A stretch of DNA of 37,856 bases from an uncultured Alphaproteobacteria bacterium (GCA_902553945.1 CACDMT010000010.1:1-37856); one strand, 5' to 3'. Shown: positions 14,970 to 24,118, counted from the stretch's first letter. Notes: generated from the sequence alone by a model not told the origin. A program made the numbers and translations.

Positions 14970-16151
14970 ATGTTCGAATCAACAATCAGCGAAGCTGATA
15001 ATAATTTTATTTCATTTTTACCAAATATTGGAAGCTATTATTCAAATAGAAGAAATTACAGCCGGGACCCATATACAAATGAAAATACAACGTCTCTTTT
15101 ATCTCCATACATTAGGTATAGAATTTTATCAGAAGAAAAAATATTAAATAAAGTATTAAATACTTATAATTTCAATAATGCTGAAAAATACATTCAAGAA
15201 ATTTTTTGGAGAACATATTGGAAAGGATGGTTAGAATTCAGACCAGAAGTTTATGATGATTATTTAACACAAAGAAATATTTTAAAATTAAAGTTATCAA
15301 AACAAACACCTTATTTAAATGCAATAAATGGTAAAACTAAATTTAAATTTTTTAATCAATGGGTAAAAGAAATTTTATCAAATGGTTATTTGCATAATCA
15401 TATTAGAATGTGGTTTGCTTCAATTTGGATATTTAATTTAAAATTACCATGGCAATTAGGTGCTGATTTTTTTATGCAACATTTATTAGATGGAGATCCG
15501 GCATCTAACACATTATCATGGAGATGGATTGCAGGTATCCAAACAAAAGGAAAAAATTATATAGCTAGAAAAGATAATATTGAAAAATATAGTAATATAA
15601 AAATTTCACAATCTGAAATTTTAGATGAAAAAGTTGAACCAATTATTGAAGATAAAATTTTTACCATGAAAGAATTAAATTTAAATGAAATTGCAGATTT
15701 TAAAATTATTAAAGCTATTGTTATTCCAACAGATGAATTAAATTTTTTAAAAGACTTTAAAATAAATTGTAATGCATTTTTTGGGTGTCCATTTGAAGAT
15801 TATAATGATCATAAATTCAATGATAAAATCATTAATCACATTAGAAAAATTACATTATCTAATTTAAAAGAAGATAATTATTATACTAATGTTAATTATG
15901 AAATTCATTTTGAAAATTATTATACAATGCTAAAGAAATGGATAAATATTAATAATATTAATGAAATTTATCTCCCATATGTAACAAGGGGTAATTGGGT
16001 AAAGATTTACAAAAATATAATAATGCATAATCCATCTGTTAATTTTATTATATTTAATAGAAATTATGATGCAAAAAGCTGGATTTATTCAAAAAAAGGG
16101 TACTTTAATTTTAAAAAAAATATACCAAATATAATTAAGAATATTTTCTAA
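14970..16151 (+). CDS. Photolyase/cryptochrome-like FAD-binding protein with FAD domain first
   Basis: A 393-residue protein. The FAD-binding helical domain of photolyases fills about residues 25-215: LLSPYIRYRILS, EIFWRTYWKGWLEF, NGYLHNHIRMWFASIWIF, and MQHLLDGDPASNTLSWRW, where the Asn of ASN and the Trp residues of the electron path are kept, then IAGIQTKGKNYIARKDNIEKY. The usual N-terminal antenna domain (about 130 residues) is missing; instead roughly residues 230-393 form an alpha/beta-looking segment (KAIVIPTDE, INEIYLPYVTRGNW, FIIFNRNYDAKSWIYSKKGY). The domain order is thus reversed relative to classical photolyases. It may repair DNA or act as a light or redox flavoprotein. It overlaps the ABC gene by one base (TAATG). 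Confidence 0.85.
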   Translation: MFESTISEADNNFISFLPNIGSYYSNRRNYSRDPYTNENTTSLLSPYIRYRILSEEKILNKVLNTYNFNNAEKYIQEIFWRTYWKGWLEFRPEVYDDYLTQRNILKLKLSKQTPYLNAINGKTKFKFFNQWVKEILSNGYLHNHIRMWFASIWIFNLKLPWQLGADFFMQHLLDGDPASNTLSWRWIAGIQTKGKNYIARKDNIEKYSNIKISQSEILDEKVEPIIEDKIFTMKELNLNEIADFKIIKAIVIPTDELNFLKDFKINCNAFFGCPFEDYNDHKFNDKIINHIRKITLSNLKEDNYYTNVNYEIHFENYYTMLKKWININNINEIYLPYVTRGNWVKIYKNIIMHNPSVNFIIFNRNYDAKSWIYSKKGYFNFKKNIPNIIKNIF

Positions 16152-17095
16152 TGAGTACAGTTTTAAAAATAAATAATGTTACTAAAACATATAATAAGAA
16201 ACTAAAGGCTCTAGATAAAATTAATTTACAAATAAAAAAAGGTGAGATCTTTGCTCTTTTAGGACCAAATGGTGCTGGTAAATCGACATTAATTAATAGT
16301 ATTTGCGGTATAGTAAATTTTGATTCAGGATCAATTAAAATAAATGATTTAGACATTATACAAAATTATAGAGAAACAAGAAAAGTAGTAGGTATAGTTC
16401 CACAAGAATTATACTTAGAAGCTTTTGAGACAATTTGGAATAATGTTAATTATTCAAGAGGTTTATTTGGAAAACCTCCAAATTATCAATATGTAGAAAG
16501 TGTTTTAAAAGAATTATCTTTGTGGGATAAAAAAGACAGTAAGTTAAAAGAATTATCTGGAGGAATGAAAAGAAGAGTTTTAATTGCTAAAGCTCTTTCA
16601 CATGAACCTAAAATATTATTTTTAGATGAGCCAACTGCTAGTGTTGATGTTGAACTCAGAAAAGATATGTGGAACGTTGTAAAAAAATTAAATCATAAAG
16701 GTGTAACAATTATATTAACAACTCATTATATTGAAGAAGCAGAGGAATTAAGTGATAGAGTAGCAATAATTAATGATGGAAAAATAATTTTAGTAGATGA
16801 AAAACAAAAACTAATGAAAAAACTAGGTCAAAAAACAATTAAAATTGAATTAGAAAACTCAATTGAAAATATCACTACAAAACTTTCAAAATATAAATTT
16901 GATATAGATGAATCTAAAAAAATATTAACTCATAGTTTTAATCTTAGTAAAGAAAATACAGATATTACTGAAATGTTAAATGATCTAAAAAATGAAGGGC
17001 TAAAATTAAAAGATATTAATACAGATCAAAGCTCACTAGAAGAAATTTTTATAAAATTAATTAAGGAAAATAATAATGAACTGGTACGGAATTAA
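16151..17095 (+). CDS. ABC transporter ATP-binding protein (ABC-2 / drug-exporter type)
   Basis: A 314-residue ABC ATPase. Walker A GPNGAGKST is at residues 38-46, Q-loop in VPQELYLE near 85, signature LSGGMKRR at 135-142, Walker B ILFLDEPTA at 155-163, H-loop in TTHYIEEAEELSDRVAI. An extra C-terminal segment of about 90 residues ends QSSLEEIFIKLI, typical of CcmA/NodI/DrrA-like exporters. It begins by a one-base overlap with the photolyase-like gene and its last 20 bases overlap the permease gene, so the ATPase and permease are translationally coupled and should form one exporter. Confidence 0.95.
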   Translation: MSTVLKINNVTKTYNKKLKALDKINLQIKKGEIFALLGPNGAGKSTLINSICGIVNFDSGSIKINDLDIIQNYRETRKVVGIVPQELYLEAFETIWNNVNYSRGLFGKPPNYQYVESVLKELSLWDKKDSKLKELSGGMKRRVLIAKALSHEPKILFLDEPTASVDVELRKDMWNVVKKLNHKGVTIILTTHYIEEAEELSDRVAIINDGKIILVDEKQKLMKKLGQKTIKIELENSIENITTKLSKYKFDIDESKKILTHSFNLSKENTDITEMLNDLKNEGLKLKDINTDQSSLEEIFIKLIKENNNELVRN

Positions 17096-17837
17096 ATCAA
17101 TTTTTATCCATGAGTTGGATAGATTTAGAAGAACTATATTTCAAAGTTTAGCATCGCCTATAATTACAACATCATTGTATTTTGTTGTGTTTGGTTCAGC
17201 AATTGGATCAAGAATAACTGAAATTGATGGAATAAACTATGGATCATACATAGTTCCAGGTATGATAATGCTAACTATATTAACACAGGCGATTTCTAAT
17301 GCATCATTTGCTTTTTATTTTCCTAGATTTACAAATACAATTTATGAAATATTAGCAGCACCTCTATCATCTTTTGAAATAGTTTTAGGTTTTGTTGGTG
17401 CAGCTGCTACAAAATCAATAATAATTGGATGTGTAATAATTATAACAGCTGGTTTCTTTGTTGATATTGAAATAGAACACCCATTTTTAATGATTTTTTT
17501 TCTAATATTAACATCAATAACTTTTGCTTTATTCGGTTTTATAATTGGAATGTATGCAGATAATTTTGAAGGATTACAAATAATACCAATATTAGTTATA
17601 ACGCCATTAGTATTTTTAGGTGGTTCATTTTATTCAATAAATATGCTCCCAGAATTTTGGCAAAAAGTATCATTGTTAAACCCAGTTTTGTATTTAATTA
17701 GCGGTTTTAGGTATAGTTTTTATGAAGTTTCAGATGTAAGTTTATTTACTAGTATATTAACTATTTTTGTTATCTTGATTAGTTGTATTAGCTTTATTAC
17801 AATTACTTTTGCAAGAGGTTATAAAATAAAAAATTGA
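17076..17837 (+). CDS. ABC-2 type transporter permease
   Basis: A 253-residue permease with six predicted membrane helices, of the ABC-2 (NodJ/DrrB-like) family. Signs are RRTIFQSLASPIITTSLYFVVFGSAIG at the first helix, YGSYIVPGMIMLTILTQA, YEILAAPLSSFEIVLGFV (the coupling-helix region) and the late PLVFLGGSFYSINMLPEFW with LLNPVLYLISGFRYSF. Together with the preceding ATPase it would export a lipid, polysaccharide or small hydrophobic compound; the substrate is unknown. The start is inside the ATPase gene (20-base overlap) and the stop overlaps the dioxygenase ATG by one base (TGATG). Confidence 0.94.
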   Translation: MNWYGIKSIFIHELDRFRRTIFQSLASPIITTSLYFVVFGSAIGSRITEIDGINYGSYIVPGMIMLTILTQAISNASFAFYFPRFTNTIYEILAAPLSSFEIVLGFVGAAATKSIIIGCVIIITAGFFVDIEIEHPFLMIFFLILTSITFALFGFIIGMYADNFEGLQIIPILVITPLVFLGGSFYSINMLPEFWQKVSLLNPVLYLISGFRYSFYEVSDVSLFTSILTIFVILISCISFITITFARGYKIKN

Positions 17838-18631
17838 TGTTAGATAAAAAAGTAAGTGATGAATTTATAGAAAACGGAGTTGTATTACTTAAAAATATCA
17901 TTGAGAAACAATGGATAGAGAAGTTAAAAATTGGTGTAGAAAAAAATTTTTTAAATCCAAGTAAATATAAATGTGTTTATGAGGTTTTAAATAAAGAAGA
18001 AATATTTTATGATGATTATTGTAATTGGCAAAGAATAGATGAGTATAAAAATTTTATATTTGACTCAAATATTGCAAAAATTGCAATGTTCCTTATGAAT
18101 TCTAAAAAAGTAAACTTGTTCCATGAACATGTTTTAATAAAAGAAAAAGGATCAAAAAAAAGAACACCTTGGCATCAAGATCAAGGATATTATTGTGTAA
18201 ATGGAAAAGATAATGTTAGTATATGGATACCACTAGATAAAGTTGATAAAAATTCTTCTATGGAATTTATAAAAGGCTCTCATAAATGGAATAAAACTTT
18301 TCTTCCAACTAAATTTAAGGGTTATGATTATGATAATGTAGATGAAGAATTTGAAAAAATTCCAAATATTGAAAATAATAGAGATAAATACGATATTATT
18401 TCTTATGAGTGTGAACTTGGTGATGCCATTGCGTTTAATTATGCCACTATACATGCTGCTTATGAAAATAATTCAGAAAACAGAAGAAGAGCTTTTTCAT
18501 TAAGGCTTACAGGTGATGATGCTAGATATATTAAGAGGAAAGGTGAGATGTCCCCTCCTTTTCCTGATATTAAATTAAAAAATAATGAAATATTAGATTG
18601 TGATACTTTTCCTGTATTAATTTCTTCTTAA
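17837..18631 (+). CDS. Phytanoyl-CoA dioxygenase (PhyH) family protein
   Basis: A 264-residue Fe(II)/2-oxoglutarate oxygenase of the PhyH family. The iron ligands are His113 and Asp115 (PWHQDQGYY) and His206 (ATIHAAYEN); an Arg for 2-oxoglutarate lies in NRRRAFSLR near 216-223; IPLDKVDKNSSMEFIKGSHKW is a strong family signature. I place the start at the ATG 17837, which overlaps the permease stop (TGATG), rather than at a TTG one codon earlier. Marine relatives hydroxylate varied small molecules, so the substrate is open. It is the last gene of the + block; its 3' end overlaps the convergent BASS symporter gene by 15 bases. Confidence 0.9.
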   Translation: MLDKKVSDEFIENGVVLLKNIIEKQWIEKLKIGVEKNFLNPSKYKCVYEVLNKEEIFYDDYCNWQRIDEYKNFIFDSNIAKIAMFLMNSKKVNLFHEHVLIKEKGSKKRTPWHQDQGYYCVNGKDNVSIWIPLDKVDKNSSMEFIKGSHKWNKTFLPTKFKGYDYDNVDEEFEKIPNIENNRDKYDIISYECELGDAIAFNYATIHAAYENNSENRRRAFSLRLTGDDARYIKRKGEMSPPFPDIKLKNNEILDCDTFPVLISS

Positions 18632-19453
18632 GAAATAAATTAGTGGGATAGCTGTAGCATACATTATTAAACTATAAATTGCAGCAGGAATTAAATAAAC
18701 CGTACTTGCAAAAAACGTATTTGCTACAACAATAGCTAAAGTTCCATTTTGGAGACCTACTTCCATTAACCAACATCTAAAAGTTTCTTTAGATGATTTA
18801 AAATACTTAGATAAAAAATAAACGATAATCATCATAAGTATATTAAGAGCAAACATTATTAATCCAGCTTGTGCAAAATAACTTACAACATTTTCTCTTT
18901 GTGATAATATTGCACCAAATAATACTAAGACGAATAGAACAATAGAAATATTTTTTGCTAATTTTTCAAATGAAGAAAGTAGATTACTTAAAAGAACACC
19001 CAATATAACAGGAATTGTTACAATTAAAAACATTTGCAATGCTACGCTAAATAGAGATTGATTATCATTCAAACTTCCATAACCTAAAATAGATAATGAA
19101 ATTATTAAAATAACTGGGACTGTAATAACGCAAAGAATGCTATTAATAGCAGTCAAAGAAATTGAGAGAGCAATATTACCCTTAGCGTAAGATGTTAATA
19201 CGTTACTAGTTACACCACCTGGAGCTGCAGCAAGAATCATAACACCGACTGATAATTCAGGTGACAAAGGCCAAAATAAAACTAGTATTATTGCAACAAT
19301 TGGTAAGATAATTATTTGAAAAAATAAACCAATAAGAAAATCTCTAGGTTTAAAAAAAACTCGTGTAAAATCAGTAATTGAAAGTCCTAAACCTAAAGAG
19401 AACATAATAAATGCTAAAGATAGAGGAAGTATTACATCAGTTACTATACCCAT
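18617..19453 (-). CDS. Bile acid:sodium symporter (BASS) family transporter
   Basis: A 278-residue membrane protein with about nine helices. Family marks are LAFIMFSLGLGLSITDF, the sodium-site helix region AAAPGGVTSNVLTSYAKGNIAL followed by SISLTAINSILCVITVPVI, and near the end MEVGLQNGTLAIVVANTFF, which matches the ENVGLQN-type motif of BASS proteins. Bacterial members move organic anions such as bile acids, pantoate, 2-oxo acids or sulfonates; the specific cargo is unknown. Its 3' end overlaps the PhyH gene by 15 bases in convergent orientation. It lies 43 bases downstream of the YbgC-type thioesterase gene on the same strand. Confidence 0.93.
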   Translation of the reverse strand: MGIVTDVILPLSLAFIMFSLGLGLSITDFTRVFFKPRDFLIGLFFQIIILPIVAIILVLFWPLSPELSVGVMILAAAPGGVTSNVLTSYAKGNIALSISLTAINSILCVITVPVILIISLSILGYGSLNDNQSLFSVALQMFLIVTIPVILGVLLSNLLSSFEKLAKNISIVLFVLVLFGAILSQRENVVSYFAQAGLIMFALNILMMIIVYFLSKYFKSSKETFRCWLMEVGLQNGTLAIVVANTFFASTVYLIPAAIYSLIMYATAIPLIYFLRRN

Positions 19454-19496
19454 AGATTAATTTTACCATTTTTTTTATAAAAGAAAAAATAAATTA

Positions 19497-19895
19497 CTAA
19501 TTACTTTGATTTTTGGGTAAAATTTCTAGCATTTCATTAGGCATTTTTGATATTTTTCCATCAATATTTATAGAAACAATTATAATATTCGAATCAAGTA
19601 ATAATTTATTATCTTTTAAAATTTGTTGATTAAATTCAATTTTAGCTTTTGAAAAATTTATAATTGAAGTTTTTATATTTAAAACATCCTCAAAGTATGC
19701 GGGTTGAATATATTCAATATTACATGATTTAACTACAAAATAAATTTTATTATTAATGAATAAATTTCGATGATTAAAACCGAGATTGTATAAAAAATCT
19801 GTTCTACCTCTTTCCAGATATTTTAAATAATTTGCATAATATACTCTACCTGATGCATCAGTATCTTCATAATAAACTTTAATATTAGTATTCAT
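19497..19895 (-). CDS. ybgC: YbgC-type hotdog acyl-CoA thioesterase
   Basis: A 132-residue hotdog-fold thioesterase. The N-terminal VYYEDTDASGRVYYANYLKY with Asp13 as the probable catalytic residue, then LERGRTDFLYNLGF, is the YbgC/4-hydroxybenzoyl-CoA thioesterase signature. It hydrolyses acyl-CoA or acyl-ACP thioesters at the membrane surface. In many Proteobacteria ybgC heads the tolQRAB-pal cluster; here it stands apart, upstream of the BASS transporter, with no Tol genes in the window. It is divergent from cysE with 69 bases between them. Confidence 0.9.
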   Translation of the reverse strand: MNTNIKVYYEDTDASGRVYYANYLKYLERGRTDFLYNLGFNHRNLFINNKIYFVVKSCNIEYIQPAYFEDVLNIKTSIINFSKAKIEFNQQILKDNKLLLDSNIIIVSINIDGKISKMPNEMLEILPKNQSN

Positions 19896-19964
19896 ATTTA
19901 ATGATCTATTTACTTAATTTTTAAATATTTAGAATTCAACAAGAAGATTGAAATATATTGAATA

Positions 19965-20558
19965 ATGACTAAATATTTAGATATGAGTGATTATTTAGAG
20001 TCAATTATAAAAAGAGATCCTGCAGCTAGGAGTAAATTAAGTATAATTTTAACATATCCAGGAGTAAAATCAGTTTTTTTTCATATGATTGCAAGTAAAT
20101 TATGGAACATTAATTTATATACTCTAGCAAGAATTGTTTCTCAATTTAGTAGATTTTTGACTGGAATAGAGATTCATCCTGCTGCAAAAATAGGCAAAAA
20201 TTTATTTATCGATCATGGTATGGGTACAGTAATTGGAGAAACAAGTGAAATTGGTAACAATGTTACAATGTATCACGGTGTTACATTAGGTGGAATTAGT
20301 CCAGCTGAAAACTCTAGTGATCAAATAAATATAAAAAGACATCCAACAATAGATGATAATGTAATAATTGGATGTGGCGCAAGTATACTTGGACCAATCA
20401 AAATTGGGAGTTGTGCAAGAATAGGTGCAAATACTGTAGTACTTAAGGATGTGCCACCATATGCTACAATGGTTGGAAACCCCGTTAAAAATATAAATAT
20501 TAATAAAGATACGTCATTTAATCCATATGGTGTAAGAGATATTGATGATAACCAGTAA
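19965..20558 (+). CDS. cysE: Serine O-acetyltransferase
   Basis: A 197-residue left-handed beta-helix enzyme that acetylates serine with acetyl-CoA in cysteine synthesis. Seen: a short helical N-terminal part ([16 protein letters not shown]), the hexapeptide repeats starting at [27 protein letters not shown] (Asp83, His84), [10 protein letters not shown] (His104) and closing [21 protein letters not shown]. It is the short form lacking the long N-terminal helical domain of E. coli CysE (about 270 residues). It starts the cysteine operon and overlaps the cysteine synthase gene by 14 bases. The C-terminal tail ends RDIDDNQ without the terminal Ile typical of complex-forming CysE proteins, so formation of the cysteine synthase complex is uncertain. 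Confidence 0.93.
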   Translation: MTKYLDMSDYLESIIKRDPAARSKLSIILTYPGVKSVFFHMIASKLWNINLYTLARIVSQFSRFLTGIEIHPAAKIGKNLFIDHGMGTVIGETSEIGNNVTMYHGVTLGGISPAENSSDQINIKRHPTIDDNVIIGCGASILGPIKIGSCARIGANTVVLKDVPPYATMVGNPVKNININKDTSFNPYGVRDIDDNQ

Positions 20559-21543
20559 TGTTATTGAACTAATAGGCAACACTCCTCTTATCAAACTCAA
20601 ATATCCATCAGAAGTATCCGGTTGCGAAATATATGGAAAAGGTGAATTTATGAATCCTGGTGGTTCAGTCAAAGATAGAACAGCTCTAGGTATTATTTTA
20701 GATGCGGAGAAAAAAAAATTAATAGAACCAGGTGGCACTGTTGTTGAGGGAACATTTGGAAATACTGGTATTGGACTAGCATTAGTTTGTAACGCAAAAA
20801 AATATAATCTTAAAGTTGTAATGCCTAATACAACTGTAGAATCAAAAAGAGATATATTAAAAAACATGGGAGCTGAACTTCATTTAGTAGATGCAAAACC
20901 CTATGCAGATCCAGGTAATTATCAAAGAGTATCAAAAAAATTAGCATTAGATATCGAAAACAAAACTGGTAAAAAAACTTTTTGGGCTGGTCAATTTGAA
21001 AATTTAGCAAATTACAAATATCATGAACTAACTACAGCAAAAGAAATTTTTGATCAAACAAATGGTACTGTTGATGGCTTTACATGTGCAATAGGTACTG
21101 GCGGAACAATAACAGGTGTTAGTGTAGGATTAAAATCACTTAATAAAAAAATTATTATAGGTTGTACAGACTCTCAAGGTTCATCAATGTATAACTATTT
21201 CACTAATGGAACTCCTGAAAAAAAAGGTGATGAGTCTATAACTGAGGGGATTGGTCAAGCTAGAGTAACAAAAAATCTTGAAAATTGTGAAGTTGATAAG
21301 TCATTCTATGTAACTGATAAAGAATGTATGGAAATGTTATATAAGTTAATTAAAACAGATGGATTATTTTTAGGTCTTAGTTCTGGAGTAAATGTTTGTG
21401 GTGCAATCAAATTAGCTAAAGAAATGGGTCCTGGTAAAAAAATTGTAACTATACTTTGTGATGATGCTAATAAATATTATGATAAAATGTTTAATAAAGA
21501 TTTTTTACAATCAAAAAATTTACCAATTCCCGATTGGTTGTAA
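20545..21543 (+). CDS. cysK: Cysteine synthase A (O-acetylserine sulfhydrylase)
   Basis: A 332-residue fold-type II PLP enzyme. Lys43 in [10 protein letters not shown] binds [18 protein letters not shown] is the substrate loop; [16 protein letters not shown] is the phosphate-binding loop; [23 protein letters not shown] and LPIPDWL at the C terminus match the cysteine synthase A form of Alphaproteobacteria. It makes cysteine from O-acetylserine and sulfide. A cystathionine beta-synthase activity is the alternative, given the following transsulfuration enzyme. The ATG at 20545 is preferred to a TTG one codon earlier; it overlaps the end of cysE by 14 bases. The next gene starts two bases after its stop. 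Confidence 0.92.
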   Translation: MITSNVIELIGNTPLIKLKYPSEVSGCEIYGKGEFMNPGGSVKDRTALGIILDAEKKKLIEPGGTVVEGTFGNTGIGLALVCNAKKYNLKVVMPNTTVESKRDILKNMGAELHLVDAKPYADPGNYQRVSKKLALDIENKTGKKTFWAGQFENLANYKYHELTTAKEIFDQTNGTVDGFTCAIGTGGTITGVSVGLKSLNKKIIIGCTDSQGSSMYNYFTNGTPEKKGDESITEGIGQARVTKNLENCEVDKSFYVTDKECMEMLYKLIKTDGLFLGLSSGVNVCGAIKLAKEMGPGKKIVTILCDDANKYYDKMFNKDFLQSKNLPIPDWL

Positions 21544-21545
21544 AT

Positions 21546-22706
21546 ATGAATAAAAAAGATAAAAAATTTAATTCTAAAGTTATACATTCAGGACATGGTG
21601 CAGATGAAGCAACTGGTGCTGTTATGCCACCAATACATCTTTCTTCTACTTTTAAACAAAAATCACCTGGAAGATTTAAATATGAATATGCAAGGACTGG
21701 AAATCCCACAAGAGATGTTCTAGAAAAATTATTATCTGAAATAGAAGATGGTAAGTTTGGTTTTGCTTTTAGCTCAGGAATGGCTGCTATTTCTGCACTA
21801 TCAGATGCTCTTGGTAATAATTACTCTATTCTATCAAGTGACGATTTATACGGGGGAACGAGAAGAATATTTGATAAAATTAAATCAGTAAATCAAAATG
21901 TTGAAATTACTTATGCTGACTTAAGTAAAGATAATAATTGGCAAGGACACATTAAAGAAAATACAAAAATGATATGGTTAGAAACTCCTTCTAATCCACT
22001 ACTAAAATTAATTGATATTGAAAAAATAAGAAACAGTATAAATAATCAAGAAATCATAATTGTATGTGATAATACTTTTGCTTCACCTTATAACCAACAA
22101 CCTCTTAATCAAGGAGCTGATGTCGTTATTCATTCTTCAACTAAATATCTAGGTGGTCATAGTGATATAATTGGAGGAGCTCTTGTTATTAATAATAATC
22201 CTGAATTAGCAGAAAAAATTAAATACATTCAAAATGCCGTAGGATCTGTTCCAAGTCCATTTGATTGTTACATGTTAGTTAGATCTATCAAAACACTCGC
22301 AGTAAGAATGGAAAGGCATAACAATAACGCTTTAGAAATTGCTAATTACTTATCAAAACACAATAAAGTTAATAATGTTTTTTATCCTGGTTTAAATTCA
22401 GACCCAAATAATGAAGTTGCAAAAAAACAGATGAAGGGATTTGGAGGTATTGTTTCTATAGATTTAAAAGGTGATATTAATTCTGCAAAAAAATTTCTTG
22501 AAAATATAGAAATTTTTACTTTAGCTGAAAGCTTAGGTGGAGTTGAAAGTCTAATTGAACATCCAGCAATTATGACTCACGCTTCTATTGATAAAAAAAT
22601 AAGGGAAGAATTAGGTATCTCTGATACTCTGATAAGGCTTTCTGTTGGAATAGAAGATGTTAATGATCTCATAAAATCTTTAGATAAGGCCTTAAACTTA
22701 ATTTAA
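21546..22706 (+). CDS. Transsulfuration PLP enzyme (cystathionine gamma-lyase / gamma-synthase family)
   Basis: A 386-residue Cys/Met-metabolism PLP enzyme of normal length. Seen: VIHSGHGADEATGAVMPPIHLSSTF, YARTGNPTRDVLEKLL, the cofactor contacts in FSSGMAAISA, IIVCDNTFASPY, and the PLP Lys200 in VIHSSTKYLGGHSD; the C terminus has SLGGVESLIEHPAIMTHAS and LIRLSVGIEDVNDLI. Members act as cystathionine gamma-lyase, gamma-synthase or homocysteine synthase, which motifs alone do not separate. Position after cysE and cysteine synthase points to transsulfuration between cysteine and homocysteine. The ATG at 21546 is two bases after the previous stop. The end overlaps the convergent MazG-like gene by 4 bases. 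Confidence 0.92.
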   Translation: MNKKDKKFNSKVIHSGHGADEATGAVMPPIHLSSTFKQKSPGRFKYEYARTGNPTRDVLEKLLSEIEDGKFGFAFSSGMAAISALSDALGNNYSILSSDDLYGGTRRIFDKIKSVNQNVEITYADLSKDNNWQGHIKENTKMIWLETPSNPLLKLIDIEKIRNSINNQEIIIVCDNTFASPYNQQPLNQGADVVIHSSTKYLGGHSDIIGGALVINNNPELAEKIKYIQNAVGSVPSPFDCYMLVRSIKTLAVRMERHNNNALEIANYLSKHNKVNNVFYPGLNSDPNNEVAKKQMKGFGGIVSIDLKGDINSAKKFLENIEIFTLAESLGGVESLIEHPAIMTHASIDKKIREELGISDTLIRLSVGIEDVNDLIKSLDKALNLI

Positions 22707-23071
22707 ATAATTTTTTTTAAGTCAGGTGGTGAATAATTAGGACCCTTCATAACCTTTCCATATTCATTATAAATCGGTTTACCTTCCTCAGATAATTTAC
22801 TCATATTACTACGATGTACTTCTTGAAAACATTTATCTAAATCTATTCCAAAAGCTGCACCCGCACCGTAAGTTACAACCAATATATCAGTTAATGCATC
22901 TGCTACTTCAACGATATCATTATGATTTATAGCTTCTTTTAATTCACTAAACTCTTCATCTATAAGTTTTTTTCTTAGTTCTATAATTTTATCATTTGGA
23001 AACTCTGCATTAGATTTAACTTCTTGACCAAAAGTTGTCATAAATTCTTTTACTTTATCAAAGTTAGTCAT
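22703..23071 (-). CDS. MazG-like / phosphoribosyl-ATP pyrophosphohydrolase-like NTP pyrophosphatase
   Basis: A 122-residue all-alpha NTP pyrophosphohydrolase. The metal-binding acidic residues are arranged as usual: Glu39, Glu40 and Glu43 (IDEEFSELKEA), then Glu55 and Asp58 (VEVADALTDILVVTYGAG). The tail with VHRSNMSKLSEEGKPIYNEYGKVMKG is typical of single-domain HisE/MazG-like proteins that hydrolyse nucleotides, often called phosphoribosyl-ATP pyrophosphohydrolase-like. It may clean the nucleotide pool or act in a pathway not visible here. A good Shine-Dalgarno (AGGGAG) precedes the ATG. It follows rseP by 18 bases and is probably co-transcribed with it. Confidence 0.85.
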   Translation of the reverse strand: MTNFDKVKEFMTTFGQEVKSNAEFPNDKIIELRKKLIDEEFSELKEAINHNDIVEVADALTDILVVTYGAGAAFGIDLDKCFQEVHRSNMSKLSEEGKPIYNEYGKVMKGPNYSPPDLKKII

Positions 23072-23089
23072 TTTATCTCCCTAAAATAA

Positions 23090-24118
23090 TTATTTATAAA
23101 AAATATCGTTGTAAGTAACAACTATAAAGAGAAAAGATATAATTGTTATCCCCACAGCTAAATAAACTCTAGTAACAAATTCTGGGAGAGAATTTGAAAA
23201 AATTCTTCTAATAATAAAATACATTATGTGACCACCATCGAGTAAGGGGATTGGCATGAGGTTAAATAGTCCTACAAATAAAGATATTACAATGAATAAA
23301 AACAATACACCTCTAACTTGATCAAGCATCATTTGATCTGCATTTTTAACAATTCCGATAGGTCCAGCAAGCTGATCACCTAAAGTGTCTTCTTTATAAG
23401 ATTGTTGAAGAAAACTAAAAGAAGCAACATAATATGTTGGAATAAACGAAAGTGAATTTTTTATAGAACCAATAAGATTATATTTATCTATACTCGGGTC
23501 ACTTGGAGAAGAAATTCCAATAACAAATTTATTTAATTCTTCATTAAAAATTAAATCAAAGCTTTTATTGATAATTTTATTTTCTCGTTCAATTAAAATA
23601 TTAACAGTATTGCTATTCCCAATAGCTCTTGGAATATCAGAAAATTCTTCAATATTTTTATTATTGATTTCTAATATTCTATCTCCTTCACGTAGATCAT
23701 TTTTGTAGGCAGCAGAGTTTTCCATAACAGAACCAATAATTGGAAGAAAATTAACAATTCCAAAAAAGAAAAAAATTGAAAACAAGGCTAACCAAGCACT
23801 TACAATATTAAATACGCTACCAGCTAAAAGAACAGAAATTTTCTGAAATAAAGTAAGTGATTGAAATGAACCTTCATCTTCAGAACTATTTTTAGAAAAA
23901 ATATTATCTAATCCTTTAATTTTTACATAACCACCAAGTGGAATTGGGGCTATTTTCCAAGTAGTTCCATTCTTATCGGTAAATTTAAATAGTGGTTTCC
24001 CAAATCCAATAGAAAAATCACTCACTTCTGCCTTAAAAAACCTAGCGACAATGTAATGTCCATACTCATGGATTGCGACTAGGACTAAAAAAACTATTAA
24101 AAGGTTTAAATAAATCAT
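23090..24118 (-). CDS. rseP: RseP-type site-2 intramembrane metalloprotease
   Basis: A 342-residue M50 protease of the inner membrane that cuts membrane-anchored regulators such as anti-sigma factors and remnant signal peptides. The zinc motif HEYGH is at residues 17-21 in the first helix; GFGKPLFKF and PLGGYVKIKG follow; a single PDZ domain lies at about 125-200 (LREGDRILEINNKNI); the third zinc ligand region is NLMPIPLLDGGH (293-297). E. coli RseP has two PDZ domains and about 450 residues, so this is the shorter one-PDZ form. It is 51 bases after gcvP. Its usual neighbours (dxr, bamA, cdsA) are not in the window. Confidence 0.94.
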   Translation of the reverse strand: MIYLNLLIVFLVLVAIHEYGHYIVARFFKAEVSDFSIGFGKPLFKFTDKNGTTWKIAPIPLGGYVKIKGLDNIFSKNSSEDEGSFQSLTLFQKISVLLAGSVFNIVSAWLALFSIFFFFGIVNFLPIIGSVMENSAAYKNDLREGDRILEINNKNIEEFSDIPRAIGNSNTVNILIERENKIINKSFDLIFNEELNKFVIGISSPSDPSIDKYNLIGSIKNSLSFIPTYYVASFSFLQQSYKEDTLGDQLAGPIGIVKNADQMMLDQVRGVLFLFIVISLFVGLFNLMPIPLLDGGHIMYFIIRRIFSNSLPEFVTRVYLAVGITIISFLFIVVTYNDIFYK

